A DNA stretch of 64,000 nt from Salinispirillum sp049115955 (GCA_049115955.1 JAGDZJ010000019.1:62001-126000); one strand, 5' to 3'. Shown: positions 1 to 9,728, counted from the first letter of the stretch. A program made the numbers and translations. Notes: generated from the letters alone by a model not told the origin.

Positions 1-276
1 CAAGATGGGAGCTCCCAAGCGGTACCACAACGTCATCGGCACATACACCGTGATGCCAAACGCGATAAAAGCCAAGACCAGATACACGCCGTGGCGCTGA
101 ACTAGCGCAAACGCGCCGCCTAGGTTCTGCTCCGCAAAGTCCATCGAAGCAGAAGAGATCATCAACCAGCCAAATAAGGCCAGCGAAAAACCCAGCACCA
201 GCAGTGTGCGGTCGACCTGTGTCCAGTCCAGCCAGCGGTCTTCACGCCAAGTTTCGTACAGAGAGGCTGTTGTCAT
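1..276 (-). CDS. ftsW: FtsW, lipid II polymerase / division protein (5' part only)
   Basis: Septal SEDS-family glycosyltransferase working with FtsI. Only the first 92 codons lie in the window; the gene runs off the left edge. The translation has a charged cytoplasmic N-terminus (ending near WTQVDRTLLVLG), then a first membrane segment at about residues 23-45 containing LMISSAS, and a second beginning around residue 65. The ATG at 276 overlaps the murD stop as ATGA, the usual dcw arrangement. Identity rests on position after murD plus the N-terminal topology; a related SEDS protein (RodA) would not be expected here. Confidence 0.9.
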   Translation of the reverse strand, partial: MTTASLYETWREDRWLDWTQVDRTLLVLGFSLALFGWLMISSASMDFAEQNLGGAFALVQRHGVYLVLAFIAFGITVYVPMTLWYRLGAPIL

Positions 277-1628
277 GCAGCACCTCCCAATACCGATTGG
301 GCGAATGCCACACCGCGAGCTTCAAAGTTAGCAAACTGGTCAAAACTGGCACAGGCTGGCGACAACAACACCCAGTCGCCTGATTTCGCCGCACCGCGCG
401 CTTCTGCTAATGCTTCATCTAAAGTCTTGGTGCGCACCGCGACCACGTGTTCGGTTTGGCAAGCATCTGCAATAGCCGCACCGTCGCGGCCGTAGGTATA
501 AACCGCAATTTTTAACGCGCCACAGGCTTTAGCCAGAGGCTTGAAATCGGCCGACTTACCGTCACCACCTGCCAGCAGATGAAGCTGCCCTGCGCATTCC
601 GGCGCCAAGCCTTCCAAAGCCGCCACGGTCGCGCCGACATTAGTACCCTTTGAGTCATTCACAAAGGTAACACCGTCAATTTCGGCGACCCATTCACAGC
701 GATGCGGTAAGCCGGCAAAATTGGCGATGGCGTCTGCAACTTGCGCTAACGGCCACGACATTAATTGCGCGACCGACAACACCGCTAAAATGTTCTGTAG
801 GTTATGACGACCTTTCAAACGCAACGTCGGCCAATGAATGACTTCATTTAAGCCATCAAAAATATGAATGCCGTCAGCTTCAACCACTGCACTCAACTGA
901 CCAATGTCTTTGCGCCGCAGCGAATACGCTTTAAATGGCCGTGCACTGGACATCAACGGCTGCGTTAAAATGTCGTCGGCGTTGACCACCAAGCTGTCGC
1001 AACCTTCAAAAATACGGTGTTTAGCCAGCCGGTAGGCCGCGATGTCTTCGTAACGATCCATATGGTCGGGGCTGATGTTCAGCACCATCGCCACACGGGC
1101 GTTTAAGTGTTCGACCATTTCCAACTGGAAGCTTGATAGTTCGAGAATGGCCAGCTCGTGGGGCTCGTGCATCAGGTCTAACACGGGCTTGCCAATGTTA
1201 CCGGCCACTGTGGCATTAATGCCCAGATGACGCGCTACTTCGCCCAACAGAGTCACCACAGTACTCTTACCATTGGAGCCCGTTACGGCAATGATCGGCA
1301 CTTGGGTCTGGCGTGCATACAAGGCCACGTCGCTGACGACGCTAGCGCCCTTCGCAATCGCCGCAGCCACTTCCGGCTCAGCCAGTGCGACACCAGGGCT
1401 AACGTACAATTCGTCGGCAGACTGCAACCACTCAGTGGCCCATCGTCCCAAGCACAGTTCGACCTGCGGATATTCAGCCGCAAATCGTGCTGCATAGGGC
1501 GTGTCATCTCGAGTGTCCATCACCCGAAACGGCACGCCTTGCGCAGCCAGCCAAGACGCCATGCTGTAACCGGTTTTACCCAGCCCAATGACGACTCGCT
1601 GCTTGTCTGTTCCGATCAGTTGTGCCAT
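273..1628 (-). CDS. murD: UDP-N-acetylmuramoylalanine--D-glutamate ligase MurD
   Basis: Cytoplasmic ATP-dependent ligase adding D-glutamate to UDP-MurNAc-L-Ala. The 451-residue protein has a Rossmann-like N-terminus (VVIGLGKTG, residues 12-20), the Mur-ligase ATP loop GSNGKST at 117-123, a central NISPDHMDRY motif and a C-terminal ligase domain with NDSKGTN. Length is normal for MurD. It lies between mraY (49 bases upstream) and ftsW (4-base overlap) in the dcw operon, so it is probably co-transcribed from the mraZ promoter. No missing catalytic element was seen. Confidence 0.98.
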   Translation of the reverse strand: MAQLIGTDKQRVVIGLGKTGYSMASWLAAQGVPFRVMDTRDDTPYAARFAAEYPQVELCLGRWATEWLQSADELYVSPGVALAEPEVAAAIAKGASVVSDVALYARQTQVPIIAVTGSNGKSTVVTLLGEVARHLGINATVAGNIGKPVLDLMHEPHELAILELSSFQLEMVEHLNARVAMVLNISPDHMDRYEDIAAYRLAKHRIFEGCDSLVVNADDILTQPLMSSARPFKAYSLRRKDIGQLSAVVEADGIHIFDGLNEVIHWPTLRLKGRHNLQNILAVLSVAQLMSWPLAQVADAIANFAGLPHRCEWVAEIDGVTFVNDSKGTNVGATVAALEGLAPECAGQLHLLAGGDGKSADFKPLAKACGALKIAVYTYGRDGAAIADACQTEHVVAVRTKTLDEALAEARGAAKSGDWVLLSPACASFDQFANFEARGVAFAQSVLGGAA

Positions 1629-1677
1629 ACCGCTCTTGCTTCTCTACTCAATATATTGCTAAAAAATTGAAGCGCGT

Positions 1678-2760
1678 TTACCGCAACTTCAGGGTTGATA
1701 AACCAATCAACACCAGAATGACGGTAATGATCCAAAATCGAACAATCACCCTCGGCTCTGGCCAGCCTTTTAACTCATAATGATGGTGCAACGGCGCCAT
1801 ACGAAACACGCGACGCCCGGTTAGCTTGTAGCTGGCGACTTGCACAATGACGGACAACGTCTCGGCAACGAACAATCCGCCCATAATGAACAGTACAATT
1901 TCTTGGCGCACGATCACGGCGATTACACCCAACGCGGCACCCAGTGCGAGAGCGCCTACATCACCCATGAAGACTTGGGCCGGGTAGGTGTTGAACCACA
2001 GAAAACCCAAACCGGCGCCGACCAAGGCACCACAGAACACCACCAACTCACCGGCCCCAGCAACAAAGGGTATGCCAAGATAGTTAGCAAACTGGAAATG
2101 CCCACTGACATAAGCAAATACACCCAGCGCGCCGCCGACTAGAATGGTTGGCACAATGGCCAGACCATCCAAACCATCCGTGAGGTTGACCGCATTGCTG
2201 GTACCCACAATGACGAAATAGGTCAGCACAATAAAGCCAAAGCCCAACGGGATCGCGATGTCTTTGAAAAAAGGTACGAGCAAAGACGTTTCCAACGGTG
2301 TCTGGGCGAATTGGTACAACGCTACCGCAGCAATTAAGCCCGCCACCGACTGCCACAAATACTTCCATCGCGCTGCAAGTCCCTTCGAATTGCGTTTCAC
2401 TACTTTCTTGTAGTCATCAACCAAGCCAACAAGGCCGAAGGCGAACGTAACGCCGACAACAATCCAGACATAATGGCTGGATAAATCAGACCACAGCAGC
2501 GCGCTGAGCAGTACAGAGAACAGGATTAAGGCACCGCCCATCGTCGGTGTGCCTTCCTTACTCAAATGTGTTTGCGGGCCATCAGAGCGAATCGCCTGAC
2601 CGACTTGATGGCGGCGCAGCATTCTGATCATGCTTGGACCAATCAGCAGAGACAGTCCAAGCGCGGTCAAAACGCCCAAGATGGCCCGCATCGTAATGTA
2701 TTGCACCACGCCAAACGGCGTGAAGAATTCGCTGAGCCACGTCGAGAGCCACAGTAGCAT
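1678..2760 (-). CDS. mraY: Phospho-MurNAc-pentapeptide transferase MraY
   Basis: Integral membrane enzyme transferring phospho-MurNAc-pentapeptide to undecaprenyl phosphate (lipid I synthesis). The 360-residue sequence is the family's standard length and shows about ten hydrophobic segments, the cytoplasmic loop motif GLVDDYKK (catalytic Asp pair, about residue 110), NLTDGLDGLA, MGDVGALALG and the APLHHHYELKGW histidine motif near the C-terminus. The ATG overlaps the last base of the murF stop (TAATG), so translation is probably coupled. Confidence 0.98.
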   Translation of the reverse strand: MLLWLSTWLSEFFTPFGVVQYITMRAILGVLTALGLSLLIGPSMIRMLRRHQVGQAIRSDGPQTHLSKEGTPTMGGALILFSVLLSALLWSDLSSHYVWIVVGVTFAFGLVGLVDDYKKVVKRNSKGLAARWKYLWQSVAGLIAAVALYQFAQTPLETSLLVPFFKDIAIPLGFGFIVLTYFVIVGTSNAVNLTDGLDGLAIVPTILVGGALGVFAYVSGHFQFANYLGIPFVAGAGELVVFCGALVGAGLGFLWFNTYPAQVFMGDVGALALGAALGVIAVIVRQEIVLFIMGGLFVAETLSVIVQVASYKLTGRRVFRMAPLHHHYELKGWPEPRVIVRFWIITVILVLIGLSTLKLR

Positions 2761-4127
2761 TAGGGTGTTGCTCCTTGTTCCAACTGGTTGATCAACCCTC
2801 GCACAACTTCTTCCATGCCGGCTGATCGAGAACCTTTAATTAATACCGCGCCCGTTTTCTCGCGCACGACCTTGTTATGTAACGCTGCAATCAATTCTGC
2901 TTTAGAGGCGAAATGCTGTCCGCTCTTGCCGAAAGCGCTGCTACTGAAGCGCGCCATATCACCATACGTCCATACCGCCGCGATGCGCTGACGGGCGTAA
3001 CGACCAATCTGCTCATGAGCTTCTTGCGTGTGATCGCCCAATTCACCCAACTCACCCAGCACGAGAATCTGCTGGCCGGGCAGCGTTGTTAACACATCAA
3101 TCGCTGCCGCCACGGACTCTGGGTTTGCATTGTAGGTGTCGTCGATCAGACGCCACCCTTTGAAACTGTGTTGTACTAAACGACCAGGCGCATGACGCAC
3201 GCTGGCGATGGCGGGCAACCACACGTGTACCGGCAATGCCAATGCCACCATAACGGCCGCTGCGGCGGCTAGATTCGCCACGTTGTGTGCGCCCACTAAA
3301 GGCAACACGACGCTGTGCTCGAAGTCCGGGCCACGCAAATGAACTAACGTGCGCTCGTCTTCCACTTGTTCCAAAGTGGCCAGTACATCCGCGTCAGGAT
3401 TCTTAACGGAAAAACTCACCACACGCCCTGGCGCCGCTGCTGACCACTGTGCGTATCCCTTGTCATCCAAGTTCAACACCGCCACCCCGTTTTCACTCAG
3501 TCCGCTCAATATTTCGCCCTTGGCCAAACGAATCCGCTCGGTCGAGCCGAATTCCGCCAGATGAGCGCTCCCAGCGTTGATGATAACGGCCACATCCGGA
3601 CGAACCAGTGCGGTCGTGTAAGCAATCTCACCTACATGGTTGGCGCCCAGTTCCAGCACTGCGTATTCATGTTCCGGGGCGATGCGCAACAGCGTCTTCG
3701 GCACGCCGATGTCGTTGTTCAGATTGCCTTCAGTCGCCAAAGTCGTGCCACACGCCCCCAGCATCATGGCTAACATTTCTTTCGTCGTCGTTTTGCCCGA
3801 GCTGCCAGTCAGCGCGACGACAGACGCGGCACTTAATACACGATTGGCCGCACCTAATTTACCCAGCGCTAACCGCGTGTCCGGTACGATCCATTGCGGT
3901 GTTGCCAAGGTATCAGGGTGATCAACCACCAACAGCGCGGCACCGCGTGCTTCCGCATCGCGGTTAAATTGATGCCCATCAAAATGCTCACCGCGCAGCG
4001 CTATGTAGGCGTCGCCCGCTTGTAAGCTGCGCGTGTCAGTACTGAAATCCAGCACTTCTACGGCGCCAGTGACGGCGGAACCTTCATACAACGACGATAG
4101 CTCGGTACTGAGCAGTGGACGCATCAT
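2760..4127 (-). CDS. murF: UDP-MurNAc-tripeptide--D-Ala-D-Ala ligase MurF
   Basis: Cytoplasmic ligase adding D-Ala-D-Ala to complete the UDP-MurNAc-pentapeptide. The 455-residue protein shows an N-terminal UDP-MurNAc-binding domain (FSTDTRSLQAGDAYIAL), the ATP loop GSSGKTTT at 108-115, a central LGANHVGEI motif and a C-terminal ligase domain containing DDTYNANPESV. It overlaps murE by ATGA. Two ATG codons stand together at the start (4127 and 4124); the first overlaps the murE stop and is preferred. Confidence 0.98.
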   Translation of the reverse strand: MMRPLLSTELSSLYEGSAVTGAVEVLDFSTDTRSLQAGDAYIALRGEHFDGHQFNRDAEARGAALLVVDHPDTLATPQWIVPDTRLALGKLGAANRVLSAASVVALTGSSGKTTTKEMLAMMLGACGTTLATEGNLNNDIGVPKTLLRIAPEHEYAVLELGANHVGEIAYTTALVRPDVAVIINAGSAHLAEFGSTERIRLAKGEILSGLSENGVAVLNLDDKGYAQWSAAAPGRVVSFSVKNPDADVLATLEQVEDERTLVHLRGPDFEHSVVLPLVGAHNVANLAAAAAVMVALALPVHVWLPAIASVRHAPGRLVQHSFKGWRLIDDTYNANPESVAAAIDVLTTLPGQQILVLGELGELGDHTQEAHEQIGRYARQRIAAVWTYGDMARFSSSAFGKSGQHFASKAELIAALHNKVVREKTGAVLIKGSRSAGMEEVVRGLINQLEQGATP

Positions 4128-5575
4128 GTTGCTCGCTCCTCCGCTGCTTGAATGGCTTCTAAATCCGAGTAGTGATGTTTCACGCCTTGGATGTCTTGAT
4201 AGGTTTCATGGCCCTTTCCGGCGATCAGAATCACATCGCCGGGGGCTGCGTCACGCACCGCCATTAAAATGGCCTCGGCACGATCAGCGACCACTTCATA
4301 ACGGGCGTCGCGCGGCATACCGGGCAGCATGTCGCTCACAATCTGCAAAAAACTCTCGGAGCGCGGATTGTCGCTGGTGACCCACAGTTGGTCTGCTCGC
4401 GCGGCCGCAGCCGCAGCCATCAGGGGCCGCTTACCACGATCCCGTTCGCCGCCGCAGCCAAACACACAATGAACACGCCCGGTTGCATGGTGACGCGCCG
4501 CCTGCAGGGCTTTTTCTAATGCATCCGGGGTATGCGCATAATCCACCAGCGCCAGCACCCCACTCTGGAGTAACACTGGCTGCATCCGCCCGGCTACTGG
4601 CGTCAATTGCGTCAACAGCTCAGCCATGCGCTCGAAACTCAGGCCCAACACACCCAGAGTACCAATGACCACCGCAAGGTTGGCGACGTTAAAGTCACCA
4701 ATCAACTGCGTGTTCGTCACGCCGTCGCCCCATGGCGTCGTCCAGTGAATGCGCAACCCTTGGGGGTGTCGCTCGATCTTTGTTGGTGCGACGTTTGCTA
4801 CGGCACCGACCTTACCTGAAACACGAATGGCGTCCCGGCGATAGCTCAATAACTCTTGGCCCCAGCGGTCATCCACACAGACCACCGCAGATTGACTCCG
4901 AGCAGGGTCAAACAAGCGCTTCTTAGCGGCAAAATAGTCTTCCATGGTGCCATGGAAGTCTAAGTGATCACGCGTTAGCTGGGTAAACATGGCGACGCGA
5001 AAACGCAGTCCGTCCACACGCCCTTGCATTAACGCATGGCTCGACACTTCCATCGCGGCATAAGGCACGTTCATTTCAGCCCACTGGGCCAGCAGACGAT
5101 GATTGGTCAGTACGTCCGGCGTCGTGTTGTAAGTGCTCTGCTGTTGCGGCCACAAACCGGCGCCGATAGTACCAATAAGGCCACAACGCCCGGCTTCAAT
5201 AGACAGACACTGCGCCAAAAAATGACTGATGGATGTCTTACCATTAGTGCCGGTAACACCCAACAGTGACAGATTCGACTCGTTAACCGCGAACAATGCT
5301 TCCGCCAACTGCCCTAAACGACGACTCAGCTCCGGCACCCAAATAACACTGTGTTCGGCACCGGATGACTGGTTTTGACGGCCGTTATCGCCTTCAGCCA
5401 ATACCAGAACGGATTCTTGCCCCAATACCTGAGAAATAAAATCCCGCCCATCCACATTTTGACCTGGCAAGGCGACAAATACGTCACCGGAGTTGACGGC
5501 GCGACTGTCGAGCACGGCGGTACCGCCTGTGCGCTCTAAGTGCTGCATAACCTGCGTCAACCAATCGGTTTTCAT
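4124..5575 (-). CDS. murE: UDP-MurNAc-dipeptide--meso-diaminopimelate ligase MurE
   Basis: Adds the third stem-peptide residue. GTNGKTS at 109-115 is the ATP loop, AAKKR near 220 carries the lysine usually carbamylated in Mur ligases, and DNPR at 402-405 is the signature of enzymes selecting meso-diaminopimelate rather than lysine, so the cell wall should be of the Gram-negative DAP type. The 483-residue length is typical. It overlaps ftsI upstream and murF downstream by four bases each, all in one transcriptional direction. Confidence 0.98.
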   Translation of the reverse strand: MKTDWLTQVMQHLERTGGTAVLDSRAVNSGDVFVALPGQNVDGRDFISQVLGQESVLVLAEGDNGRQNQSSGAEHSVIWVPELSRRLGQLAEALFAVNESNLSLLGVTGTNGKTSISHFLAQCLSIEAGRCGLIGTIGAGLWPQQQSTYNTTPDVLTNHRLLAQWAEMNVPYAAMEVSSHALMQGRVDGLRFRVAMFTQLTRDHLDFHGTMEDYFAAKKRLFDPARSQSAVVCVDDRWGQELLSYRRDAIRVSGKVGAVANVAPTKIERHPQGLRIHWTTPWGDGVTNTQLIGDFNVANLAVVIGTLGVLGLSFERMAELLTQLTPVAGRMQPVLLQSGVLALVDYAHTPDALEKALQAARHHATGRVHCVFGCGGERDRGKRPLMAAAAAARADQLWVTSDNPRSESFLQIVSDMLPGMPRDARYEVVADRAEAILMAVRDAAPGDVILIAGKGHETYQDIQGVKHHYSDLEAIQAAEERAT

Positions 5576-7233
5576 AACCCCTCCAGAGCGGTCATTATGC
5601 TGTCAGGCGCCACTCCAAAATGAGTCAGCGTCTGCTGGGTAATTTCAGCAAACAAGGGCGCTGCGACAGCACCCCCAAAATATTCTTCACCGCGTGGATT
5701 ATTAACGACTACCGCCACAACGACTTGCGGATCATGTACCGGGGCATAACCCACAAATACGCTGCGATAGGCGTTGTCATCATAACCCGCTAACCCGACA
5801 GTATGCGCAGTGCCCGTTTTGCCGGCGACTGAATAAAACGGCGTCCGCGCTCGTGTACCGGTGCCACCGTCAGCCGTTACAGCTTCCAACATATCTCGCA
5901 GTTCACTGGCGACCTGAGGCGTCATTACTCTTACCGGACTCGATATGACGACGTTACGCAGAATCTGTGGTTGTACACGCACGCCGTCATTGACGATGGC
6001 GGCATAGGCTTGTGCCAATTGCAACGTAGTAGCGGTCATACCGTAACCGTAGGACATGGTGGCTACTTGCGCCGTCGACCAGCGTGCGTGATTGGGCAGG
6101 GTGCCATTGGCTTCGCCGGGGAAACCCACGCCGACGGTCTGCCCCAGGCCAAACTGATAAAAGGTCGACCAGAGGTTGTGCCCACCCAGCTCCATTGCCA
6201 TTTTGCTAACACCGATGTTCGACGACTTGGCCATTACATCCGTCACGTTCAGAACGCCGTAGTTGCGGAAGTCCCGTACGGTACTGCCACCACCGATAGA
6301 CAGTCGACCAGGGTTGGTATCAATAAGCTGGCTGGGCTGAAACTGCCCGCTACTCAATGCAGCCGCTACCGTCATGGTCTTAATCACGCTACCGGGTTCA
6401 AAGGCGTCGGTAATGGCCCGATTACGCAAGTGAGCCGGCTGGATGGAAGCACGATCATTCGGGTTGTAAGAAGGTTGATTGGCCATCGCCAACACCTCGC
6501 CCGTGCGCGGATCCAACACAACGACGGAAGCCCAATCAGCCTGATGACGCTGAAATGCAGCTTTGACCGAGCGATACGTTTGATACTGCAAGTCCAAATC
6601 CAATGTCAGTTGCAAGTCGCGACCGGGTTCCGGCAACAAACGAGACTCAACATGACGCACTACTCGGCCGTTAAGATTTTGCAGTACGAGATCCCGCCCC
6701 GACTGACCGCTGAGCAATTCATCGTACGCTAACTCAATACCCTCTTGGCCGTGGTCATCAATGTCGGTAAAACCGACAATATGCGCTGCCACCTCACCAG
6801 CGGGATAGTAGCGTTTATATTCCTGGCGACCATAAAGGCCCGGAATGCGCAGAGCCAACACGGCTTCCGCGTCAGCGGGGTTCATATGGCGCTGAACGTA
6901 AAAAAAGGCACGATGGATATCGTACCGACGTTGCAGTGTTTGCAAGCTAACGCCCGTCGCTTCGGCTATACGCGGCAGATCATCGGTGCGCAAACGACGC
7001 GGGTCAGCCCACAGAGATGTAACCGGTGTACTGACCGCGAGTGGATTACCATGACGATCAGATATCATGCCCCGGTGTGCCCCAACATCCACTTCGCGTG
7101 CCGAGCGCATCTTCCCCTGTTCGATCAGAAACTCACGCTCGACAACCTGCAAATACACCACCCGACTCACGAGTGACGTTAAAAGCAAGAGCATGGCCAA
7201 CACCACCAAATTCAAACGCCAGCGCGCTGTCAT
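5572..7233 (-). CDS. ftsI: Peptidoglycan D,D-transpeptidase FtsI (PBP3)
   Basis: Septum-specific class B penicillin-binding protein. The 553-residue sequence has a short cytoplasmic head and one membrane anchor (about 8-28), a pedestal domain with RGMISDRHGNPLAVS, and the transpeptidase domain with the three active-site motifs in order: SVIK at 282-285 (catalytic serine), SSN at 337-339 and KTG at 472-474. The order rsmH-ftsL-ftsI-murE is the canonical one. ATGA overlaps on both sides indicate coupled translation with ftsL and murE. Confidence 0.98.
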   Translation of the reverse strand: MTARWRLNLVVLAMLLLLTSLVSRVVYLQVVEREFLIEQGKMRSAREVDVGAHRGMISDRHGNPLAVSTPVTSLWADPRRLRTDDLPRIAEATGVSLQTLQRRYDIHRAFFYVQRHMNPADAEAVLALRIPGLYGRQEYKRYYPAGEVAAHIVGFTDIDDHGQEGIELAYDELLSGQSGRDLVLQNLNGRVVRHVESRLLPEPGRDLQLTLDLDLQYQTYRSVKAAFQRHQADWASVVVLDPRTGEVLAMANQPSYNPNDRASIQPAHLRNRAITDAFEPGSVIKTMTVAAALSSGQFQPSQLIDTNPGRLSIGGGSTVRDFRNYGVLNVTDVMAKSSNIGVSKMAMELGGHNLWSTFYQFGLGQTVGVGFPGEANGTLPNHARWSTAQVATMSYGYGMTATTLQLAQAYAAIVNDGVRVQPQILRNVVISSPVRVMTPQVASELRDMLEAVTADGGTGTRARTPFYSVAGKTGTAHTVGLAGYDDNAYRSVFVGYAPVHDPQVVVAVVVNNPRGEEYFGGAVAAPLFAEITQQTLTHFGVAPDSIMTALEGL

Positions 7234-7502
7234 CGCCGCACCTCCCGCAGAATTCTAAGGTCGTCAACGGTCGGGGCGTGCATCTGCAGACCCAACGCCC
7301 GCTGTTCAACCACGACGGGCGCCGCTACAGCACCCAACTCCAAGGTCAACTGGCCCCACTCAATACGTTGTTGGGCATAAAGCTGGCTTTGGCGGTTCAT
7401 TTCTGCGTGCATCTGCCGTGTTTGATGACTGACATAGGTCACAGACAACGCAGACACCCAGACCGCGCCTACCAGCAGCAGCAACCCCGGCTTGACGTTC
7501 AT
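7230..7502 (-). CDS. ftsL: Cell division protein FtsL
   Basis: Small bitopic divisome protein that forms a complex with FtsB and FtsQ and activates FtsWI. About 90 residues: a short basic N-terminus (MNVKPG), one hydrophobic segment (roughly residues 6-24) and a predicted coiled coil rich in Gln, Leu and Arg. FtsL sequences diverge strongly, so the call leans on size, topology and position between rsmH and ftsI. The ATG at 7502 follows a GTG at 7505; the ATG overlaps the rsmH stop by one base and is preferred. Confidence 0.93.
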   Translation of the reverse strand: MNVKPGLLLLVGAVWVSALSVTYVSHQTRQMHAEMNRQSQLYAQQRIEWGQLTLELGAVAAPVVVEQRALGLQMHAPTVDDLRILREVRR

Positions 7503-8440
7503 CACACCGCACCTTCCAGCCGTTCAGCGACGCGCAAGACGGCGCTGCGTGCACGTACGTTGTCACGCACTTCGCCTTGATCGGCCTTATCGCCTTTTAC
7601 CAGCACCTTTAAATGCCGTTTTATATCTTTTTCCAGCACCGGCATGCCGCGAGGAATTTTTGGCCCTTGGCTCTTATCACGCATAAAGCGCTTCACGATA
7701 CGGTCTTCCAGTGAGTGAAAGCTGATCACCACCAAACGTCCGCCCGGAACCAGCACTTCGAGAGCGGTATCCAGTACCTTCTCCAAGTCACCCAACTCAT
7801 TGTTGATATGAATACGAATCGCTTGGAAGGCCCGAGTGGCTGGGTGCTTGTGCTTTTCCCAACGTGGATTTGCGACTTTAATCACTTCAGCCAAGTCGCC
7901 AGTACGTGTAAACGGCTTCTCCGCACGGCGCATTACAATGGCCCGCGCCATACGCCGACTGAATTTTTCTTCACCATACTCCCAGAGCACGCGAGCTATT
8001 TCTGTTTCATCGGTGAAATTCACCCAATCAGCTGCACTCACGCCAGCCTCTGGGTTCATACGCATGTCTAACGGGCCGTCGTGCATAAAACTGAAGCCTC
8101 GCTCGGCGTCGTCTAACTGAGGTGACGACACCCCCAAGTCGAGCAACAAGCCATGGCAGCCAGCCGCACCAATTTCGGCCAAACCTTTATGCAGTTCGAC
8201 GAACGAATCCCAAACCATATGGAAGCGTGCATCTTCGTTCGTCAGTGTGCGACCTACTGCTACCGCAGCGGGGTCTTTGTCAAAACCAATCAGTCGACCA
8301 TCGGCGCCTAGTCGATTCAACACCAGTCGTGTATGACCGCCACGACCAAAGGTGCCGTCGATGTACACGCCAGACGGGTCAGATACCAACCAGTCAACGG
8401 CCGATTCCAACATCACAGAGTCGTGCATGAACTCGTTCAT
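7502..8440 (-). CDS. rsmH: 16S rRNA (cytosine(1402)-N(4))-methyltransferase RsmH (MraW)
   Basis: SAM-dependent enzyme methylating N4 of C1402 in the ribosomal decoding centre. The 312-residue protein begins with the family signature HDSVML, followed by the SAM-binding stretch YIDGTFGRGGHT, LLLDLGVSSPQLD, and a C-terminal VISFHSLEDRIVK block. Length matches the family. Start is either ATG at 8440, overlapping the mraZ stop as ATGA, or ATG at 8428 just before HDSVML; the first is adopted for the coupled overlap. Confidence 0.98.
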   Translation of the reverse strand: MNEFMHDSVMLESAVDWLVSDPSGVYIDGTFGRGGHTRLVLNRLGADGRLIGFDKDPAAVAVGRTLTNEDARFHMVWDSFVELHKGLAEIGAAGCHGLLLDLGVSSPQLDDAERGFSFMHDGPLDMRMNPEAGVSAADWVNFTDETEIARVLWEYGEEKFSRRMARAIVMRRAEKPFTRTGDLAEVIKVANPRWEKHKHPATRAFQAIRIHINNELGDLEKVLDTALEVLVPGGRLVVISFHSLEDRIVKRFMRDKSQGPKIPRGMPVLEKDIKRHLKVLVKGDKADQGEVRDNVRARSAVLRVAERLEGAV

Positions 8441-8886
8441 AGCGACAACTCCATCAACGCATCAGGCACATCATCACTGTCGTCTGACAGGTAGGCATCG
8501 CGGCGGTCTTGCCAGGATTGCTCATCCCAGAGTTCAAATTTGTTGCCCTGACCGAGCAGAATGATTTTTTTGTCCAGCTTGGCGTGGTCACGCAATGGGC
8601 CCGGCACGAGAATACGACCAGCGCCGTCCATTTCAATGTCGGTGGCATGACCTATTAAGAGTCGCTGAATACGACGCACTTGTTTGTTGTAACCCGGCAA
8701 GGCTTCGAGCTTTTGCTGAATCACTTCCCATTCAGTTAAAGGATACAGTAACAGGCACAGCTCTTCCGTGTCGATAGTTAGTACCAACTCACCGCCACAG
8801 GCAGCCGTCAGCATATCCCGAAATCGAGCAGGGATAGCCATTCGGCCTTTACTGTCCATGCTGAGGGCGTGCACTCCGCGCAGCAT
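8437..8886 (-). CDS. mraZ: Transcriptional regulator MraZ
   Basis: AbrB-like DNA-binding protein and first gene of the dcw operon; MraZ forms ring oligomers and represses its own promoter. The 149-residue protein has two copies of the MraZ half-domain, the first with SMDSKGRMAIPARFR, the second with TDIEMDGAGRILVPGPLR. A frame opening extends further upstream, but the conserved N-terminus (LRGVHALSMD) and an AGGA about 8 bases before the ATG at 8886 fix the start there. Operators matching its known target lie upstream at 8998-9032. Confidence 0.96.
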   Translation of the reverse strand: MLRGVHALSMDSKGRMAIPARFRDMLTAACGGELVLTIDTEELCLLLYPLTEWEVIQQKLEALPGYNKQVRRIQRLLIGHATDIEMDGAGRILVPGPLRDHAKLDKKIILLGQGNKFELWDEQSWQDRRDAYLSDDSDDVPDALMELSL

Positions 8887-8997
8887 GATTCCTGTTCCTG
8901 ACTTATCCAAAACCAGCATCCGTCGTTATTTTTGTTCCCGTACGTTGGTTCAAACTGATCACCAACACACCAAAAACATCTATTTTGTGAGGGAGAA

Positions 8998-9032
8998 AAC
9001 CACCAGATGACACAAAAACCCACTTTCCCCCA
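8998..9032 (-). promoter_or_regulatory. MraZ operator: four 10-bp-spaced TGGGN-type boxes
   Basis: On the minus strand the boxes TGGGG (9028-9032), TGGGT (9018-9022), TGTCA (9008-9012) and TGGTT (8998-9002) recur exactly every 10 bp. The first two match the known MraZ TGGGN direct repeats with 5-bp spacers; the last two are degenerate. They lie just downstream of the predicted transcription start, as in E. coli, so MraZ bound here would block early transcription. Autoregulation is inferred from the family. Confidence 0.85.
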
Positions 9033-9044
9033 CTTACAGCGCCA

Positions 9045-9073
9045 ACTATAGGTAGGTGAATGGGTATTTGCAA
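9045..9073 (-). promoter_or_regulatory. Promoter of the dcw operon (Pmra)
   Basis: Minus-strand -35 TTGCAA (9073-9068), a 17-bp spacer and -10 TATAGT (9050-9045). The predicted start near 9038 lies just before the MraZ boxes and about 150 bases before the mraZ ATG. Between here and rnpB (about 9075-9317) no gene was seen; that stretch holds two small palindromes, at 9131-9148 and 9198-9218. Confidence 0.75.
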
Positions 9074-9197
9074 CCGTCCACTGAGTAAGGTTTTCAAAAA
9101 AAAGTGCTTATAAGACAGGCAGTTAGGAGCGGTTAGCAAGTACTAACCAATCTACCAGTGAGACGAAGTTGATGTAAAACGCGAGACTGGAGCGCAT

Positions 9198-9218
9198 AGT
9201 TAAAGTTCTACTTTAACT
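9198..9218. other. 9-bp perfect inverted repeat in the rnpB-mraZ spacer
   Basis: AGTTAAAGT and ACTTTAACT flank a 3-base centre. There is no T-run on either side, so it is not a classical terminator. It could be a protein-binding dyad upstream of the dcw promoter or a 3' structure of the rnpB transcript. A smaller stem (GGTTAG/CTAACC) lies at 9131-9148. Confidence 0.5.
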
Positions 9219-9317
9219 TCAAGACTGATTTTCGCTAAAAATGGTGAACTTTATACCTTACAGAGATAATACAGAGGATGTGGGATAGCGCACAAAAAGG
9301 CGCTTAAAAGCTTAAAA

Positions 9318-9672
<355 letters not shown>

Positions 9673-9678
9673 GGGGGC

Positions 9679-9707
9679 ACAATACGCCGAACCCCTTGGG
9701 CTTTCAA
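9679..9707 (-). promoter_or_regulatory. rnpB promoter
   Basis: Minus-strand -35 TTGAAA (9707-9702), 17-bp spacer, -10 TATTGT (9684-9679). The predicted start about seven bases on coincides with the 5' end deduced from RNA pairing (about 9672). Confidence 0.75.
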
Positions 9708-9728
9708 GTTATTTGCTGCGTGAGCACA

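Noticed and set aside
5971..6732. 253-codon plus-strand open frame opposite ftsI
   Set aside because: Antisense to the FtsI transpeptidase domain with all catalytic motifs in place; no supporting signal.
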